Shown here: in pieces, positions 8,924-20,165 of the stretch
How the letters are laid out: each line of letters opens with the position of its first letter
How positions within the stretch are numbered: position 1 is the stretch's first letter
Origin: Acinetobacter tianfuensis
GTDB taxonomy: Bacteria; Pseudomonadota; Gammaproteobacteria; Pseudomonadales; Moraxellaceae
DNA: 64,000 nt
Reading direction: 5' to 3'
Assembly (NCBI RefSeq): GCF_003611465.1
Contig: NZ_RAXV01000011.1
Location: forward strand, 17,926 to 81,925
Translations under genes and position numbers: made by a program
Notes under the pieces: generated by a model
Database searches by the model: none
Seen by the model: the letters and a program-made list of their open reading frames with translations, nothing else
What the model was told of the DNA's origin: nothing

Positions 8924-9634
8924 TTGTCTATTCCACTAAGTGAAATCGAAAAGTTGACTAAGAACCCTGAATGGCAAAAAAACATTCAAATAATTAATCA
9001 AATCCTGATAAATTTTCAAATGGGTCTTACTTCCTTTTTTAATAAACCTGAAGTGCAACAAACATTAATAGCCATCCAAAATGCCTCTATTGCTCTTAAT
9101 AAATATTTAAATGATCCGAGAGTTCAAAAAAATCTACAAAATTTCCAAATGTTAGTAGTTGATATTGTGAACAATCAAAATTTTCAGAAAAACTACATCA
9201 ACAATCAAAAAATTGATAACAAAGAGAATTTTATTTTTTTTGAAGAAAGTATTCGTGATGAAATTAATTTTTCTGATGAACTTCAATCTTTTGAAAATGA
9301 GGAAGAGAAAAATAAGTTTTTAGATTTTTTTATACAATTTGTCTTTATTATTTTTATGTTTCATATAGATAACTTAGAAGTAACTTCTGACTTTAAGGAA
9401 ACCTATGTTTACTATCTTAATAAGATTGAATCAAAAGGTGTAACTATTTCTCGTGTTAACTTAAGAGAAGCTCCAAATTTTCAAAGTGAATCGATTATTG
9501 TTATTCCTAGAAATACACCGTTGAAAGTATATAAAGAAGTTACCAATGGATGGATTAAAGTTTCTGTGAATATAAATAATATAGATCTTGATGGGTATGT
9601 ATCTGAGGCTTATATAAAAAAAGTTAAAAATTAA
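8924..9634 (+). CDS. AT-rich SH3-domain protein inside the Xer module
   Basis: A 236-residue protein starting at TTG (8924) behind AGGAAA. Residues about 1-90 hold four related segments with cores NPEWQKN, KPEVQQT, DPRVQKN and NQNFQKN, spaced 20-26 residues apart. A hydrophobic stretch FFIQFVFIIFMF (about 134-146) may be a membrane anchor. The C-terminus (about 170-234; VTISRVNLREAPNFQSE then GWIKVSV and GYVSEAYIKK) is a bacterial SH3 domain, a fold that often binds peptidoglycan or peptides. The gene is much more AT-rich than its neighbours and is the only gene between two inverted Xer sites. I do not recognise a specific function; toxin, immunity or surface roles are open. Confidence 0.75.
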   Translation: MSIPLSEIEKLTKNPEWQKNIQIINQILINFQMGLTSFFNKPEVQQTLIAIQNASIALNKYLNDPRVQKNLQNFQMLVVDIVNNQNFQKNYINNQKIDNKENFIFFEESIRDEINFSDELQSFENEEEKNKFLDFFIQFVFIIFMFHIDNLEVTSDFKETYVYYLNKIESKGVTISRVNLREAPNFQSESIIVIPRNTPLKVYKEVTNGWIKVSVNINNIDLDGYVSEAYIKKVKN

Positions 9635-9698
9635 TATGATTTAAACTCTTTTTTAGCCGTTGATGGCAAATAGATGAGTGCTCAATCATAAGGATAAG

Positions 9699-9726
9699 AT
9701 TTAATATAATAGATTCTATACGAAAT
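9699..9726 (-). other. XerC/XerD (pdif-like) recombination site, inverted
   Basis: Read on the minus strand: XerC arm ATTTCGTATAG (9716-9726), 6-bp spacer AATCTA, XerD arm TTATATTAAAT (9699-9709). Each arm differs by one base from the usual ATTTCGTATAA and TTATGTTAAAT. Confidence 0.75.
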
Positions 9727-9730
9727 GAAG

Positions 9731-9755
9731 AAGCCTAGACCGAAGATCTAGGCTT
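9731..9755 (+). terminator. Terminator-like hairpin beyond the Xer module
   Basis: AAGCCTAGA (9731-9739) pairs with TCTAGGCTT (9747-9755), loop of 7. It lies just outside the module, downstream of the SH3 gene; only a short T stretch follows. Confidence 0.55.
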
Positions 9756-10030
9756 TAAATTAAAGGACACAAGTTAGATACGACTCTTCGTCCATTTATT
9801 TGTGAGATTTTGCGTCCACAATAAGAAGAATATGCATCTATCCAACATTCATCCCATCTCAGCGTTTTTTGAAATCAACAAAAAATCGCTTTTGCAGCGC
9901 TCTCATGAGATTTCTGCTGAATTTAGAGCACATTAAACTCAATAATAAAAATATATTTTTTCAAATTAATCAAAGACAAAACTTAATATTCTCAATATGA
10001 TAAAAAATGCGTCAATTAAAGTTGAAGAAC
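9756..10030. other. Intergenic region before the SDR gene
   Basis: About 275 bp, AT-rich. Probably the promoter region of the reductase gene. No tRNA, further Xer site or clear promoter was recognised. Confidence 0.3.
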
Positions 10031-11092
10031 ATGAATACCAAGACAACACCAATACTCGTTACAGGCGCCACAGGCTATATTGCCAGCTGGGTCATTAAAC
10101 AATTGCTCGAAAAAGGACACACCGTACACGCCACCGTTCGAGATTTAAATAAGAAAAAGAGTTTTGCTCATCTGGAAAAAATCGCCGCGCAAAGTTCAGG
10201 CTCACTGCAGCTGTTTCAAGCCAATTTGCTGGAACCGGGTTCATTTGATCAGGCCATGCAAGGCTGTGAAGTTGTTCTGCATATGGCTTCGCCTTTTGTG
10301 GTGACCAATTATAAAGATGCCGTTAAAGACATTATTGAACCCGCTGTTTTAGGCACTGAAAATGTCCTGAAAAGTGTCAATAACATTGAATCGGTCAAGC
10401 GTGTGGTCGTCACCTCAAGCATTGCATCGACCTATGGCGATGCCATTGATATCCGGCAGACAGCCAATAATGAATTTGATGAATCGCACTGGAATACCAC
10501 CAGTTCCGAAGCGCATCAGCCTTATCCATACTCAAAAGTCATGGCGGAGCGTAAAGCGTGGGACATGCAAAAGGCACAAAGCCGTTGGAGTTTAGTCTGC
10601 GTCAATCCAGCGCTGGTTCTTGGCCCTTCACTGACAGCCATGACTAAATCAGGCAGTGTAGAAGTGCTCGAGCAGTTTGCAAACGGCATGACCCTTGCAG
10701 GTGTACCGCCGATGTGGAATGGCATTGTCGATGTTCGTGATGTTGCCGATGCTCACTTGCAGGCAGCCTTTAACCCAAATGCAAAAGGCCGTTATATCAT
10801 CAGCGGCGGCACGCTCAGCCTGCTGGAAATGGGTAAAATTCTGCGCCAAAACTTCGGCCCTAAATTCCCCTTCCCGCGCAATCAATTGCCTAAAGTGGCA
10901 TTCAAGCTATTTGGCCCATTGGCTGGCTTTTCCAAGTCTTTTGTTGAACTGAATATGGGCTACCCTATTTACTTTAATGCGTCTAAGAGCCAAACCGAAT
11001 TGGGTATTCAATATCGCAATATTGAAAACAGCTTAGTTGAGCATTTCCAGCAGCTGCTGGATGACGGTGTTGTGAAAAAATATATTCCTTAA
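10031..11092 (+). CDS. Extended SDR NAD(P)-dependent reductase (dihydroflavonol-4-reductase-like)
   Basis: An extended short-chain dehydrogenase/reductase of 353 residues counted from ATG 10031 (eight more if ATG 10007 is used; neither has a strong ribosome site, GAAGA precedes 10031). Rossmann motif GATGYIA is at the N-terminus, and the catalytic pair is in YPYSKVMAE (YxxxK). The layout matches aldehyde or dihydroflavonol 4-reductase-like enzymes (NAD_binding/epimerase domain). The natural substrate cannot be told; bacterial homologues reduce aldehydes or ketones. It stands alone with its own terminator. Confidence 0.82.
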   Translation: MNTKTTPILVTGATGYIASWVIKQLLEKGHTVHATVRDLNKKKSFAHLEKIAAQSSGSLQLFQANLLEPGSFDQAMQGCEVVLHMASPFVVTNYKDAVKDIIEPAVLGTENVLKSVNNIESVKRVVVTSSIASTYGDAIDIRQTANNEFDESHWNTTSSEAHQPYPYSKVMAERKAWDMQKAQSRWSLVCVNPALVLGPSLTAMTKSGSVEVLEQFANGMTLAGVPPMWNGIVDVRDVADAHLQAAFNPNAKGRYIISGGTLSLLEMGKILRQNFGPKFPFPRNQLPKVAFKLFGPLAGFSKSFVELNMGYPIYFNASKSQTELGIQYRNIENSLVEHFQQLLDDGVVKKYIP

Positions 11093-11097
11093 AATGC

Positions 11098-11123
11098 AAA
11101 AGCCACCCCTAAAGGTGGCTTTT
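11098..11123. terminator. Intrinsic terminator between SDR gene and ligA
   Basis: AAAAGCCACC (11098-11107) and GGTGGCTTTT (11114-11123) form a 10-bp stem with a 6-nt loop and a T tail; A-rich left flank allows use in both directions. Confidence 0.85.
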
Positions 11124-11146
11124 TACAGTACATTTGCTTGGCGTCT

Positions 11147-13240
<2,094 letters not shown>

Positions 13241-13270
13241 TTATAAAAATCAGCTCAGACAGTTGCAATG

Positions 13271-14245
13271 CTAAGCTTCAACAGCTTGCCCTGAACGGTA
13301 GTCAATTGCCTGATGGCGCCAATGTTCACGCAGCTGCGGCGTAAATTCTTGGTTATTCTGATCATAAACAGTACCGTCAATTTCACGTGCAATTAAGCGG
13401 GAAATACTGTCCATGGTATCAAAAGCATTTTGTACGTCGCTATGCGGCAGCGCTAAGAAAAAGGCCAAACCTTTCACCTGTTCTGAAGATAAGCTTTCTA
13501 AATCAAATCCTGCTGCGGCGCCATCGTTATTAATCTGCAATACCGAAAACAACAACTTGCTGCCGTCTTCGCTGTAACGGTGGAAACAAGCCATTTCGCC
13601 AAAGCGCAGACCGTATTTCATTAAAACTTTTAATGTTTTTTCACCAGAAAGCACACGGCTGTCTGGGTAAATATTCAATGCAATATAGGTTTCAGCAGTG
13701 GCTAAATCACTTTCATCATCCACTTGCTTCTGTTCATGCAAATGTGCATCTAAAATATTGCTTTCATCTTCAAATTCTGTGATTTCAGCTTTTTCAATCT
13801 GATTCAAGCTCAGTTCCTGCGCTTTTTCAGGCGCTTTCTCAACTGGTTTTTCAGCTTCTGTCTCAGCAGCCTTTTCAGATGCTTCAGCTCTGAGCTCAGT
13901 ATCCGCCTCTGCCTCAGCGGCCGCTTTCTGTTCTACAGCCTGTTCAGCCGATACCTTCACGCCTTCTACAGGTTTGGTTTCAGCTTGCGGTTCAGCTTTC
14001 ACCTCTTCCGCATTGATTGTTTCTGGAACTTCATTCTGCAACGATGGCTCTACACGTTCTGCTGTATCTGACTGCAGCTGATCACGTACAAAACGCGGCA
14101 GCACAGGCTGCTGTGAGTCAAGGTGAATATGCAGATCCGATTCTAATGACGGTGTTTCCTCTGCCGGCTTTTTCAGCAGCAGGCGCGCGCCCAGCAGCAT
14201 AATAATCACTGCTGCAATGATCCCCAGAATTGTGGTGATTTCCAT
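13271..14245 (-). CDS. zipA: Cell division protein ZipA
   Basis: A 324-residue FtsZ-binding protein. The N-terminus MEITTILGIIAAVIIMLLGA is a single membrane anchor; a long Glu/Ala/Lys/Pro-rich linker (about 75-165) follows; the C-terminal ZipA domain (about 195-320, YIALNIYPDSRVLSG ... LAREIDGTVYD) binds the FtsZ tail. It tethers the Z ring to the membrane. The ATG at 14245 has GGAG at 9 bp, lying inside the end of smc; an upstream TTG frame to 14260 is less likely. The smc stop is two bases before the start. Confidence 0.92.
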   Translation of the reverse strand: MEITTILGIIAAVIIMLLGARLLLKKPAEETPSLESDLHIHLDSQQPVLPRFVRDQLQSDTAERVEPSLQNEVPETINAEEVKAEPQAETKPVEGVKVSAEQAVEQKAAAEAEADTELRAEASEKAAETEAEKPVEKAPEKAQELSLNQIEKAEITEFEDESNILDAHLHEQKQVDDESDLATAETYIALNIYPDSRVLSGEKTLKVLMKYGLRFGEMACFHRYSEDGSKLLFSVLQINNDGAAAGFDLESLSSEQVKGLAFFLALPHSDVQNAFDTMDSISRLIAREIDGTVYDQNNQEFTPQLREHWRHQAIDYRSGQAVEA

Positions 14246-14246
14246 A

Positions 14247-17200
14247 CTATGACTCCGCAACTAAACCGTATTCTTTTGCCTGCTCTAAATTCACAGTCAC
14301 TAATTTCGAGGTTCCCGGTTCAGGCATGGTCACACCGAGCAAATCAGTTGCCATGGTCATCGCCAGTTTATTATGTGTAATGTAAATGAATTGAACTTGT
14401 TCAGACAGTTCTTTTACCAAATTACAAAATCTTCCTACATTGGCATCATCCAGCGGCGCATCCACCTCATCCAGCACGCAGAATGGCGCCGGATTGAGTC
14501 TGAATATCGCAAAAACCAATGCCAATGCTGTTAACGCTTTTTCACCGCCTGACAGCAACGCCAATGAACTGTTGCGCTTGCCCGGCGGTCGTGCCATCAG
14601 TTTTACACCTGATTGCCAGTCATCTTCAAGACTTAAACTCGCTTCACCGCCATTAAATACTTTCGGGAACAAGTCTTGCAGCTCTGCATTCACCCGATCA
14701 AACGTATTCATAAACAATTTACGCGTTTCCTGATCGATGCTTTTCATCGCGCCGCGCAGCTGTTCAACAGTTTTTTCTAAATCTTGCATTTGATGACTGA
14801 GCTCATCATAGCGCTTTGAAACTTCTTCATATTCTTCAGAAGCCGCAAGGTTCACCGCGCCCAATTTATCAAACTGCTTTTGCGCCTGTTCCAGTTTCTG
14901 CTGATGGCTGCTGATGTCAATATTCAGCCCCGTCAGCATCTCACTGTTCAGCTCTTTCAGCTGTTCGCTATAGTGCTGTAAATCTGACTGCGCTGCCTGC
15001 CATGCCAAACGCTTTTGCTCCAGCTCTGTACGCAGTTTTTCATCCTGCTGCTGATGGCTGTGGCGCTTTTCCGTCAGCTCGCACTGCTTGGACTGCACAT
15101 TGTTCAGCTCCAGCTGCCATTCAGTCCATGTTTTTTGCAATTTTTCAGCAACAGCAGACTGGTCAGCAAACTGCGCCTGCAATGCAGGGAGTTCAAGCAA
15201 TACTGGATCAACAAATTTCTGCGCCTGTTCCATTTGCGCCGCAATCTGCTGACGCTGCGCTTTTAAAAACACACTGTCTTTTTCTAAAAGCTCAATCTGC
15301 TGCGCTGCCTGCAATACCTGACGGCGGACAATTTCCAGTTCTTGCTGCGCCTGCTGTGCCACTTGCTGCGTGTCTTCCAGCTGGCCTGTCAGTTCTTCAG
15401 CTTGGAACTGCAAGGTTTTAAAATTAGGCAAGGACTGTTCCAGCTTCATATTTAATGCATGCAGATCAATTTCCAAATCATCTTTCTGCATCGCATCTTC
15501 TTCAAGCTGCGCCTCAATTTGCGCCAGCTGATCTGACAGCTGCTGCTTCTGCAGCGCAAATGCCTGCGCTGTGCTTTGAACTTTAGCAATTGCGACATCA
15601 GCCTGCTGCCACGCCTGCTGCTGCAGTTTGAAGGCTTCTTGTGCAAGCTTTTGCTCTTGCTGCAACACTTGAATCTGCGCTGCCGCTGCAGGAAGCAAAG
15701 ACTCAGCCTCTGTAAACTTCGGCAATTTGTCTGCCAGCAGCTGTTCAATTTCATCTAAACGGATACGGTGGCTCAATGCGCCCTGAGCTGCTTGACTGTC
15801 TTCATCATAGTGCAGGCCAACCACCCAATCTGGCCCAACATGGTAACCATCCAGCGTCAAAATGGACTGTCCTGCAAGCAAGACTGTCTGATGGTTCAAA
15901 GCAGCCGCCAAATCATCTGCAATAGCAACCTGCTGCCACAAAGAATATTGCGGCGTGTCAATCCAGTCAGCCAAACAGCTTAAGCCAGATAGCTGAATTT
16001 TACTGTGCTGGCCTTGCGCTTTCAGCTGACGCGCCGTGCTGTCTTGAAATGCCGATGTTTGCTCCAGCACTTGCGCATGCAGCCATTTGGCTAAGAACTT
16101 CTCTACTAAAGCTGCCTGACCTTTTCCTGCAGCCGTCAGCTGCAAAGCCTGCATCAAACTTACCGTCTGCGCTGGCACTTTGGGCGCCGACTTAATTAAC
16201 AGCTGGTTCAGGTTTTTCTGTTCAGACTGCAGTACCTGAATTTCTGATTTCAGCTCCTGCACAGCCGCTTTGTGCTGTGCGTGCACAGTATTCTGCTGCT
16301 CGACTTGCTGCTGCAAAGCGGCGATCTGCTGCTCGCTATTTTCCAGCTGCTGCTGAAGCTGCTGTTTATTGTATTCCAGCGTTTCAAGTTCGTCTTGCTG
16401 CGCCTGATTTAAAATTTGCGAAGCCTGCTGCTGCAGCGTGGTTTTCTGCTGTTCTAAACGGCCAATATTTTTGCTCAGCTGCTCACTCTGCGCCAGCATC
16501 TGCAGTTTTTGCTGCTGCTGTTTATCTACAAGGGATTTAACTTGCTCAAACTGCTGCTGCACAGCGCTTTGCTGCGCTTTTAAATCGCTCAGCCCCTGAG
16601 TACGCTCCTGACTCTGGCTTTCTTGTTTTTGCAGCTGCGCGGTTTGATCTTCTTGCTGCTGATGCAATGTTTCCAGCTGCAGTTCAATCAGCTGCAGACG
16701 TTCTTTGGTCTGTGCCCGCTGCTGTTCCAGCTGTTCTAAACTTTCCGAATTTTGACTGTACAGCGCCTTTTTCTGCTCGAGCGACATTTTCAGTTCAGAC
16801 AGCTTTTTCTCTTCCTGCTGCCATTCATTTTGCAAAGGCGTAGACTGCTGAATCAGGCGCTGAAACAGCTCACTGGTCGATGTCAGATCATGTTCTAAAG
16901 TGGTCAGTTCAGAGCGGACAAGTTTGAACTGTTCGCCAAGATCATTCATCTGCACCGTATATTCTTGCTGCAAGCGGCTGCTTTTTTCACACTGAAATGA
17001 CAGCACTTCAATTTTGATGCTGCGGATCTGCTTTTCTAAATCTTTATACTGCACTGCGCTTTCAGACTGGCGCTTCAGTGTTTTCAGCTGCGACTTCAGC
17101 TCAGACGCAATATCTTCTAAACGCGATAAATTCTGCGTGGTATGTTCCAAGTGCTGTGTCGTTTCACGGCGGCGCGCCTGATAACGCGACACGCCTGCAG

Positions 17201-17699
17201 CCTCTTCCAGAAATACCCGCATTTCTTCAGGCTTAGCATCGACCATACGGTTAATCATGCCCTGTTCAATAATTGCATATGAACGCGGGCCCAAACCTGT
17301 GCCTAAGAAAATGTCCGTAATGTCTCGGCGGCGGCATTTAGCGCCATTTAAGAAATATTCAGATTTGCCGTCACGGTTGACCTGACGGCGCACTGCCAGT
17401 TCATTATAGGCATTATACGCACCGCCCAACTTGCCATAAGTATTGTCAAAGCGCAGTTCTACACTGGCCACACTTACAGGCTTGCGTTTTGCAGTACCCG
17501 TAAAAATAACGTCCTGCATGCTGCCGCCGCGGAGCTGGCGCGCGCTGGATTCACCCATCACCCAGCGGATAGCGTCAATGACGTTGGATTTTCCGCAGCC
17601 GTTTGGCCCAACCACGGCGGTACGGCTGTCTTTAAATTGCAATGTCGTGCTGTCGGCAAAAGATTTGAAGCCGGAAAGTTTTAAACTGCTTAAACGCAT
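14247..17699 (-). CDS. smc: Chromosome segregation protein SMC
   Basis: A 1150-residue SMC ATPase. Walker A GPNGCGKS (31-38) and the N-terminal QQL-type region are followed by a very glutamine-rich coiled coil (about 170-510), a hinge (about 515-650), a second coiled coil, and the C-terminal ABC signature LLSGGEKALTALAL with Walker B FCVLDEVDAPLDD. With ScpA and ScpB (not in this window) it compacts and segregates the chromosome. It lies between a GntR regulator (10 bp upstream) and zipA, apparently in one operon. Confidence 0.96.
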   Translation of the reverse strand: MRLSSLKLSGFKSFADSTTLQFKDSRTAVVGPNGCGKSNVIDAIRWVMGESSARQLRGGSMQDVIFTGTAKRKPVSVASVELRFDNTYGKLGGAYNAYNELAVRRQVNRDGKSEYFLNGAKCRRRDITDIFLGTGLGPRSYAIIEQGMINRMVDAKPEEMRVFLEEAAGVSRYQARRRETTQHLEHTTQNLSRLEDIASELKSQLKTLKRQSESAVQYKDLEKQIRSIKIEVLSFQCEKSSRLQQEYTVQMNDLGEQFKLVRSELTTLEHDLTSTSELFQRLIQQSTPLQNEWQQEEKKLSELKMSLEQKKALYSQNSESLEQLEQQRAQTKERLQLIELQLETLHQQQEDQTAQLQKQESQSQERTQGLSDLKAQQSAVQQQFEQVKSLVDKQQQQKLQMLAQSEQLSKNIGRLEQQKTTLQQQASQILNQAQQDELETLEYNKQQLQQQLENSEQQIAALQQQVEQQNTVHAQHKAAVQELKSEIQVLQSEQKNLNQLLIKSAPKVPAQTVSLMQALQLTAAGKGQAALVEKFLAKWLHAQVLEQTSAFQDSTARQLKAQGQHSKIQLSGLSCLADWIDTPQYSLWQQVAIADDLAAALNHQTVLLAGQSILTLDGYHVGPDWVVGLHYDEDSQAAQGALSHRIRLDEIEQLLADKLPKFTEAESLLPAAAAQIQVLQQEQKLAQEAFKLQQQAWQQADVAIAKVQSTAQAFALQKQQLSDQLAQIEAQLEEDAMQKDDLEIDLHALNMKLEQSLPNFKTLQFQAEELTGQLEDTQQVAQQAQQELEIVRRQVLQAAQQIELLEKDSVFLKAQRQQIAAQMEQAQKFVDPVLLELPALQAQFADQSAVAEKLQKTWTEWQLELNNVQSKQCELTEKRHSHQQQDEKLRTELEQKRLAWQAAQSDLQHYSEQLKELNSEMLTGLNIDISSHQQKLEQAQKQFDKLGAVNLAASEEYEEVSKRYDELSHQMQDLEKTVEQLRGAMKSIDQETRKLFMNTFDRVNAELQDLFPKVFNGGEASLSLEDDWQSGVKLMARPPGKRNSSLALLSGGEKALTALALVFAIFRLNPAPFCVLDEVDAPLDDANVGRFCNLVKELSEQVQFIYITHNKLAMTMATDLLGVTMPEPGTSKLVTVNLEQAKEYGLVAES

Positions 17700-17709
17700 A
17701 GTGTCCTGA

Positions 17710-18405
17710 TTATCGCCGTGAGCGTCTTGCCCACGCGAGTTCGATTTGTTTCATCCGTGTCAGCGATTCCAACACAAGGTTGCGTAAGTGTCGACAAAAA
17801 TCTTCCATAAATAAAGTGGCTTGTTGTGATTTTCGAATCAAAATTGCATCAGTCACCAGCTTAAACAGCTCGAAAGATTCTTGCAGCTCCCTGCGCGAGA
17901 TATTCAGCGTTAGAAAATAGCTGCGGCGCAGTGACGGCAGCAGCTCTTGGTAATAACGCATTAAGTAAGCATTGCCTACCATTTCATGCTGCCGCGCCAT
18001 ACCTTGAAAGATCAAATCATAAAACTTTTCTGCATTGCCTTGGCGGGTTTCTGCATCTAAATGCTCTAATAATAGCTGAATACGCTCAGCTTCATGGCTG
18101 CGCCAAGTTTCCGACATGCGCTGCACAATCTGGCCCAGCAGCAAAGATGCCATATCAAATAAAGCTCTGACTTGCAGTGCGGACATTTCAGACACGATGG
18201 CCCCGCGGCGCGGAAAAATTTCGATCAGCTGTGTCCGCTCTAAAATCAGCAAAGCTTCGCGCACAGAGCCGCGGCTGACATCCAGCTCTGAAGAAATGCG
18301 CAATTCCTGTATGCGCTCGCCTTCTACCAGCTCACCGCGGATAATCTGCTCGCTGATGTGCTTGGCAATTTGTTCGGATAAACTCTCCGCTTCTTGTTGC
18401 TGCAT
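17710..18405 (-). CDS. GntR-family regulator with FCD domain
   Basis: A 231-residue transcription factor. Residues about 10-75 form the winged helix of GntR (ISSELDVSRGSVREALLILERTQLIEIFPRRGAIV); about 85-215 form an all-helical FCD ligand domain. FCD regulators usually sense organic acids or related metabolites. The gene ends 10 bp before smc on the same strand, so it appears to be first gene of a regulator-smc-zipA operon. Its target is unknown; it could control its own operon. The FCD metal-ligand histidines are not all evident. Confidence 0.88.
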   Translation of the reverse strand: MQQQEAESLSEQIAKHISEQIIRGELVEGERIQELRISSELDVSRGSVREALLILERTQLIEIFPRRGAIVSEMSALQVRALFDMASLLLGQIVQRMSETWRSHEAERIQLLLEHLDAETRQGNAEKFYDLIFQGMARQHEMVGNAYLMRYYQELLPSLRRSYFLTLNISRRELQESFELFKLVTDAILIRKSQQATLFMEDFCRHLRNLVLESLTRMKQIELAWARRSRR

Positions 18406-18562
18406 ACTGTTCCTGTATTTTTTTTATTACTGCACCAAGTGCATTTTATTATTTCAAACCAGTCTGATTTAACTGTTTTTCTGACTGCAGCGCCATGACA
18501 TTGTAGGACAATCTTATGTCTATAAAGCCAACTGCAGACAGACTGCCCTGATATTCAGCTTT

Positions 18563-19369
18563 TTATATCACGCTGACCCCTTGATAAATAAAATATAAGC
18601 CTACTGTAGTCAATAAACCTGCAAAACATTTTTTTAACATGGCTGGTGACAGTATATGTGCCGCTTTTGCCCCTAATTTCGCCGTAATAAAGCTCATGGC
18701 ACTAATACCGATAAAAGCATAAATATGCACATAGCCAATTGTATTCGGCACTTCAACATTGGACTGGCCAAACCACATAAAACCGAGAGCGCCAGCAACC
18801 GCAATGGGCAAACCGCAAGCTGCTGAGGTCGCGACCGCCTTTTGCATGACCACCCCATGACGGTTTAAATACGGCACCGTTAAACTGCCGCCGCCAATAC
18901 CGAAAATGGCTGAAGCAATGCCAATGCCGCCGCCTGCCGCCAATTGCATTGGCTTACTCGGTAAAGTCTGCGCGGGATCAACCGCTACATGCGCGCCTTT
19001 AAACATTTTAAAAGCAACCCACACAGCAAAGAAACCGATCAGCAGCTGCAGGCCCTGACCAGACATATAGTCAGCAATGCCCGCACCTAAAAATGAGCCT
19101 GCAACTAGGCCCGGCGCCAAGTTTCTAAACACAGACCACATGACAGCGCCTTTCTTATGATGCGCAGAAACCGAACTGATGGACGTTACAATAATGGTCG
19201 CCAAAGATGTGCCGACCGCCATATGCATAATAATGGCTGGATCATAGTTCAGCTGGGTAAAGACAATGAATAAAATAGGTACAATAATTAAACCGCCGCC
19301 AACCCCAAATAGCCCCGCAGCAAAACCAGCGATTGCGCCGATCAGTAAATATATGATTAACTCCATCAA
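18563..19369 (-). CDS. TauE/SafE-family (sulfite exporter-like) permease
   Basis: A 268-residue membrane protein with about eight hydrophobic segments. Both family repeats are visible: GAIAGFAAGLFGVGGGLIIVPIL near the N-terminus and GIASAIFGIGGGSLTVPYL near the middle (the GVGGG/GIGGG motifs). Members move sulfite, sulfoacetate or other small organosulfur anions; the substrate here is not predictable. It is divergent from birA, only 26 bp away, and apparently not in an operon. Confidence 0.88.
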   Translation of the reverse strand: MMELIIYLLIGAIAGFAAGLFGVGGGLIIVPILFIVFTQLNYDPAIIMHMAVGTSLATIIVTSISSVSAHHKKGAVMWSVFRNLAPGLVAGSFLGAGIADYMSGQGLQLLIGFFAVWVAFKMFKGAHVAVDPAQTLPSKPMQLAAGGGIGIASAIFGIGGGSLTVPYLNRHGVVMQKAVATSAACGLPIAVAGALGFMWFGQSNVEVPNTIGYVHIYAFIGISAMSFITAKLGAKAAHILSPAMLKKCFAGLLTTVGLYFIYQGVSVI

Positions 19370-19395
19370 TACTTTTCCACAATTCTCAGATTCAA

Positions 19396-20163
19396 ATGGA
19401 TTTAGAGACTCGACTCTTACAGCAAATCTTGACTGAAGCAGGTCAGCTTCCTGAAGTGCTTCTGCTCAAGCCTGTCACAGCATCAACCAATGATGATGTA
19501 CGCGAAATCGCGCTCAAAGGCGTACAGCAGGTTCTCGTGACCAGCGTACGGCAAACCCGAGGCCGCGGTCAGCGCCAGCGCCAGTGGGTTTCACCTGAAG
19601 GCAATATCTATTTAAGCACACTGCTCAATACCCGAACACCCATTGATGGCCGTTTAGCGCTGGAAATTGCGTTAAATATCCTGCAAATGCCAAGCCTGAA
19701 AGACCTTCATCTGCAGGTGAAATGGCCAAATGACCTTTATAGCCTGCAAGGAAAATGGGGAGGCATTTTAGTTGAACCCTTAAATGCGCATCAAGCCGTG
19801 GTCGGTGTCGGCTTAAACGTGCTGCCCATCCCCAAAGAAGGGATTGAACAGGCAGCCAGTTCGCTCACAGAGCTTGGACTGGAGCAATTTGACCGCATTC
19901 AGCTCACAGCAGAACTGTATTTGGCCATTCAGCAAGCTGGTGAATGGTTCAGCCATAACAGCTATAATTTGGCTGCCCGTTTTAATCATTATGCAGCGTT
20001 TAAAGATCAGCCCGTTGAAATCGAACATCTTCAAGGCATTAGCCAAGGTATTTTCCTCGGTATCCGCAATGACGGTGCAATCGAAATTCAGCACAACGGC
20101 AAAATTGAACACCATTTCCAAGGCCGCTTGCGCTTACAGACCGCACAGCAGCCAGAGCACTGA
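19396..20163 (+). CDS. birA: Biotin-[acetyl-CoA-carboxylase] ligase, without DNA-binding domain
   Basis: A 255-residue biotin protein ligase. The ligase core shows TNDDVREIA, the ATP/biotin loop [13 protein letters not shown] (GRGRxxR-type) and KWPNDLY. It attaches biotin to the AccB carboxyl carrier. Escherichia coli BirA is about 321 residues with an N-terminal winged helix that represses bio genes; that domain is absent here, so this enzyme should be a ligase only. It is followed two bases later by coaX, an arrangement common in bacteria. Confidence 0.93.
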   Translation: MDLETRLLQQILTEAGQLPEVLLLKPVTASTNDDVREIALKGVQQVLVTSVRQTRGRGQRQRQWVSPEGNIYLSTLLNTRTPIDGRLALEIALNILQMPSLKDLHLQVKWPNDLYSLQGKWGGILVEPLNAHQAVVGVGLNVLPIPKEGIEQAASSLTELGLEQFDRIQLTAELYLAIQQAGEWFSHNSYNLAARFNHYAAFKDQPVEIEHLQGISQGIFLGIRNDGAIEIQHNGKIEHHFQGRLRLQTAQQPEH

Positions 20164-20165
20164 AC

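Larger units (their letters stand above)
8852..9726. mobile_element. Xer (pdif) module carrying one gene
   Basis: The two 28-bp Xer sites at 8852-8879 and 9699-9726 are in inverted orientation with their XerD arms facing inward, the arrangement of alternating pdif modules described for Acinetobacter plasmids. The enclosed 875 bp are strongly AT-rich and encode a single protein. The flanking genes (rlmF; ligA, smc and ffh further on) are chromosomal. Confidence 0.72.

Noticed and set aside
15002..15421. Long rightward frames inside smc
   Set aside because: Antisense shadows of the Gln-rich coiled coil; no start signals or families.
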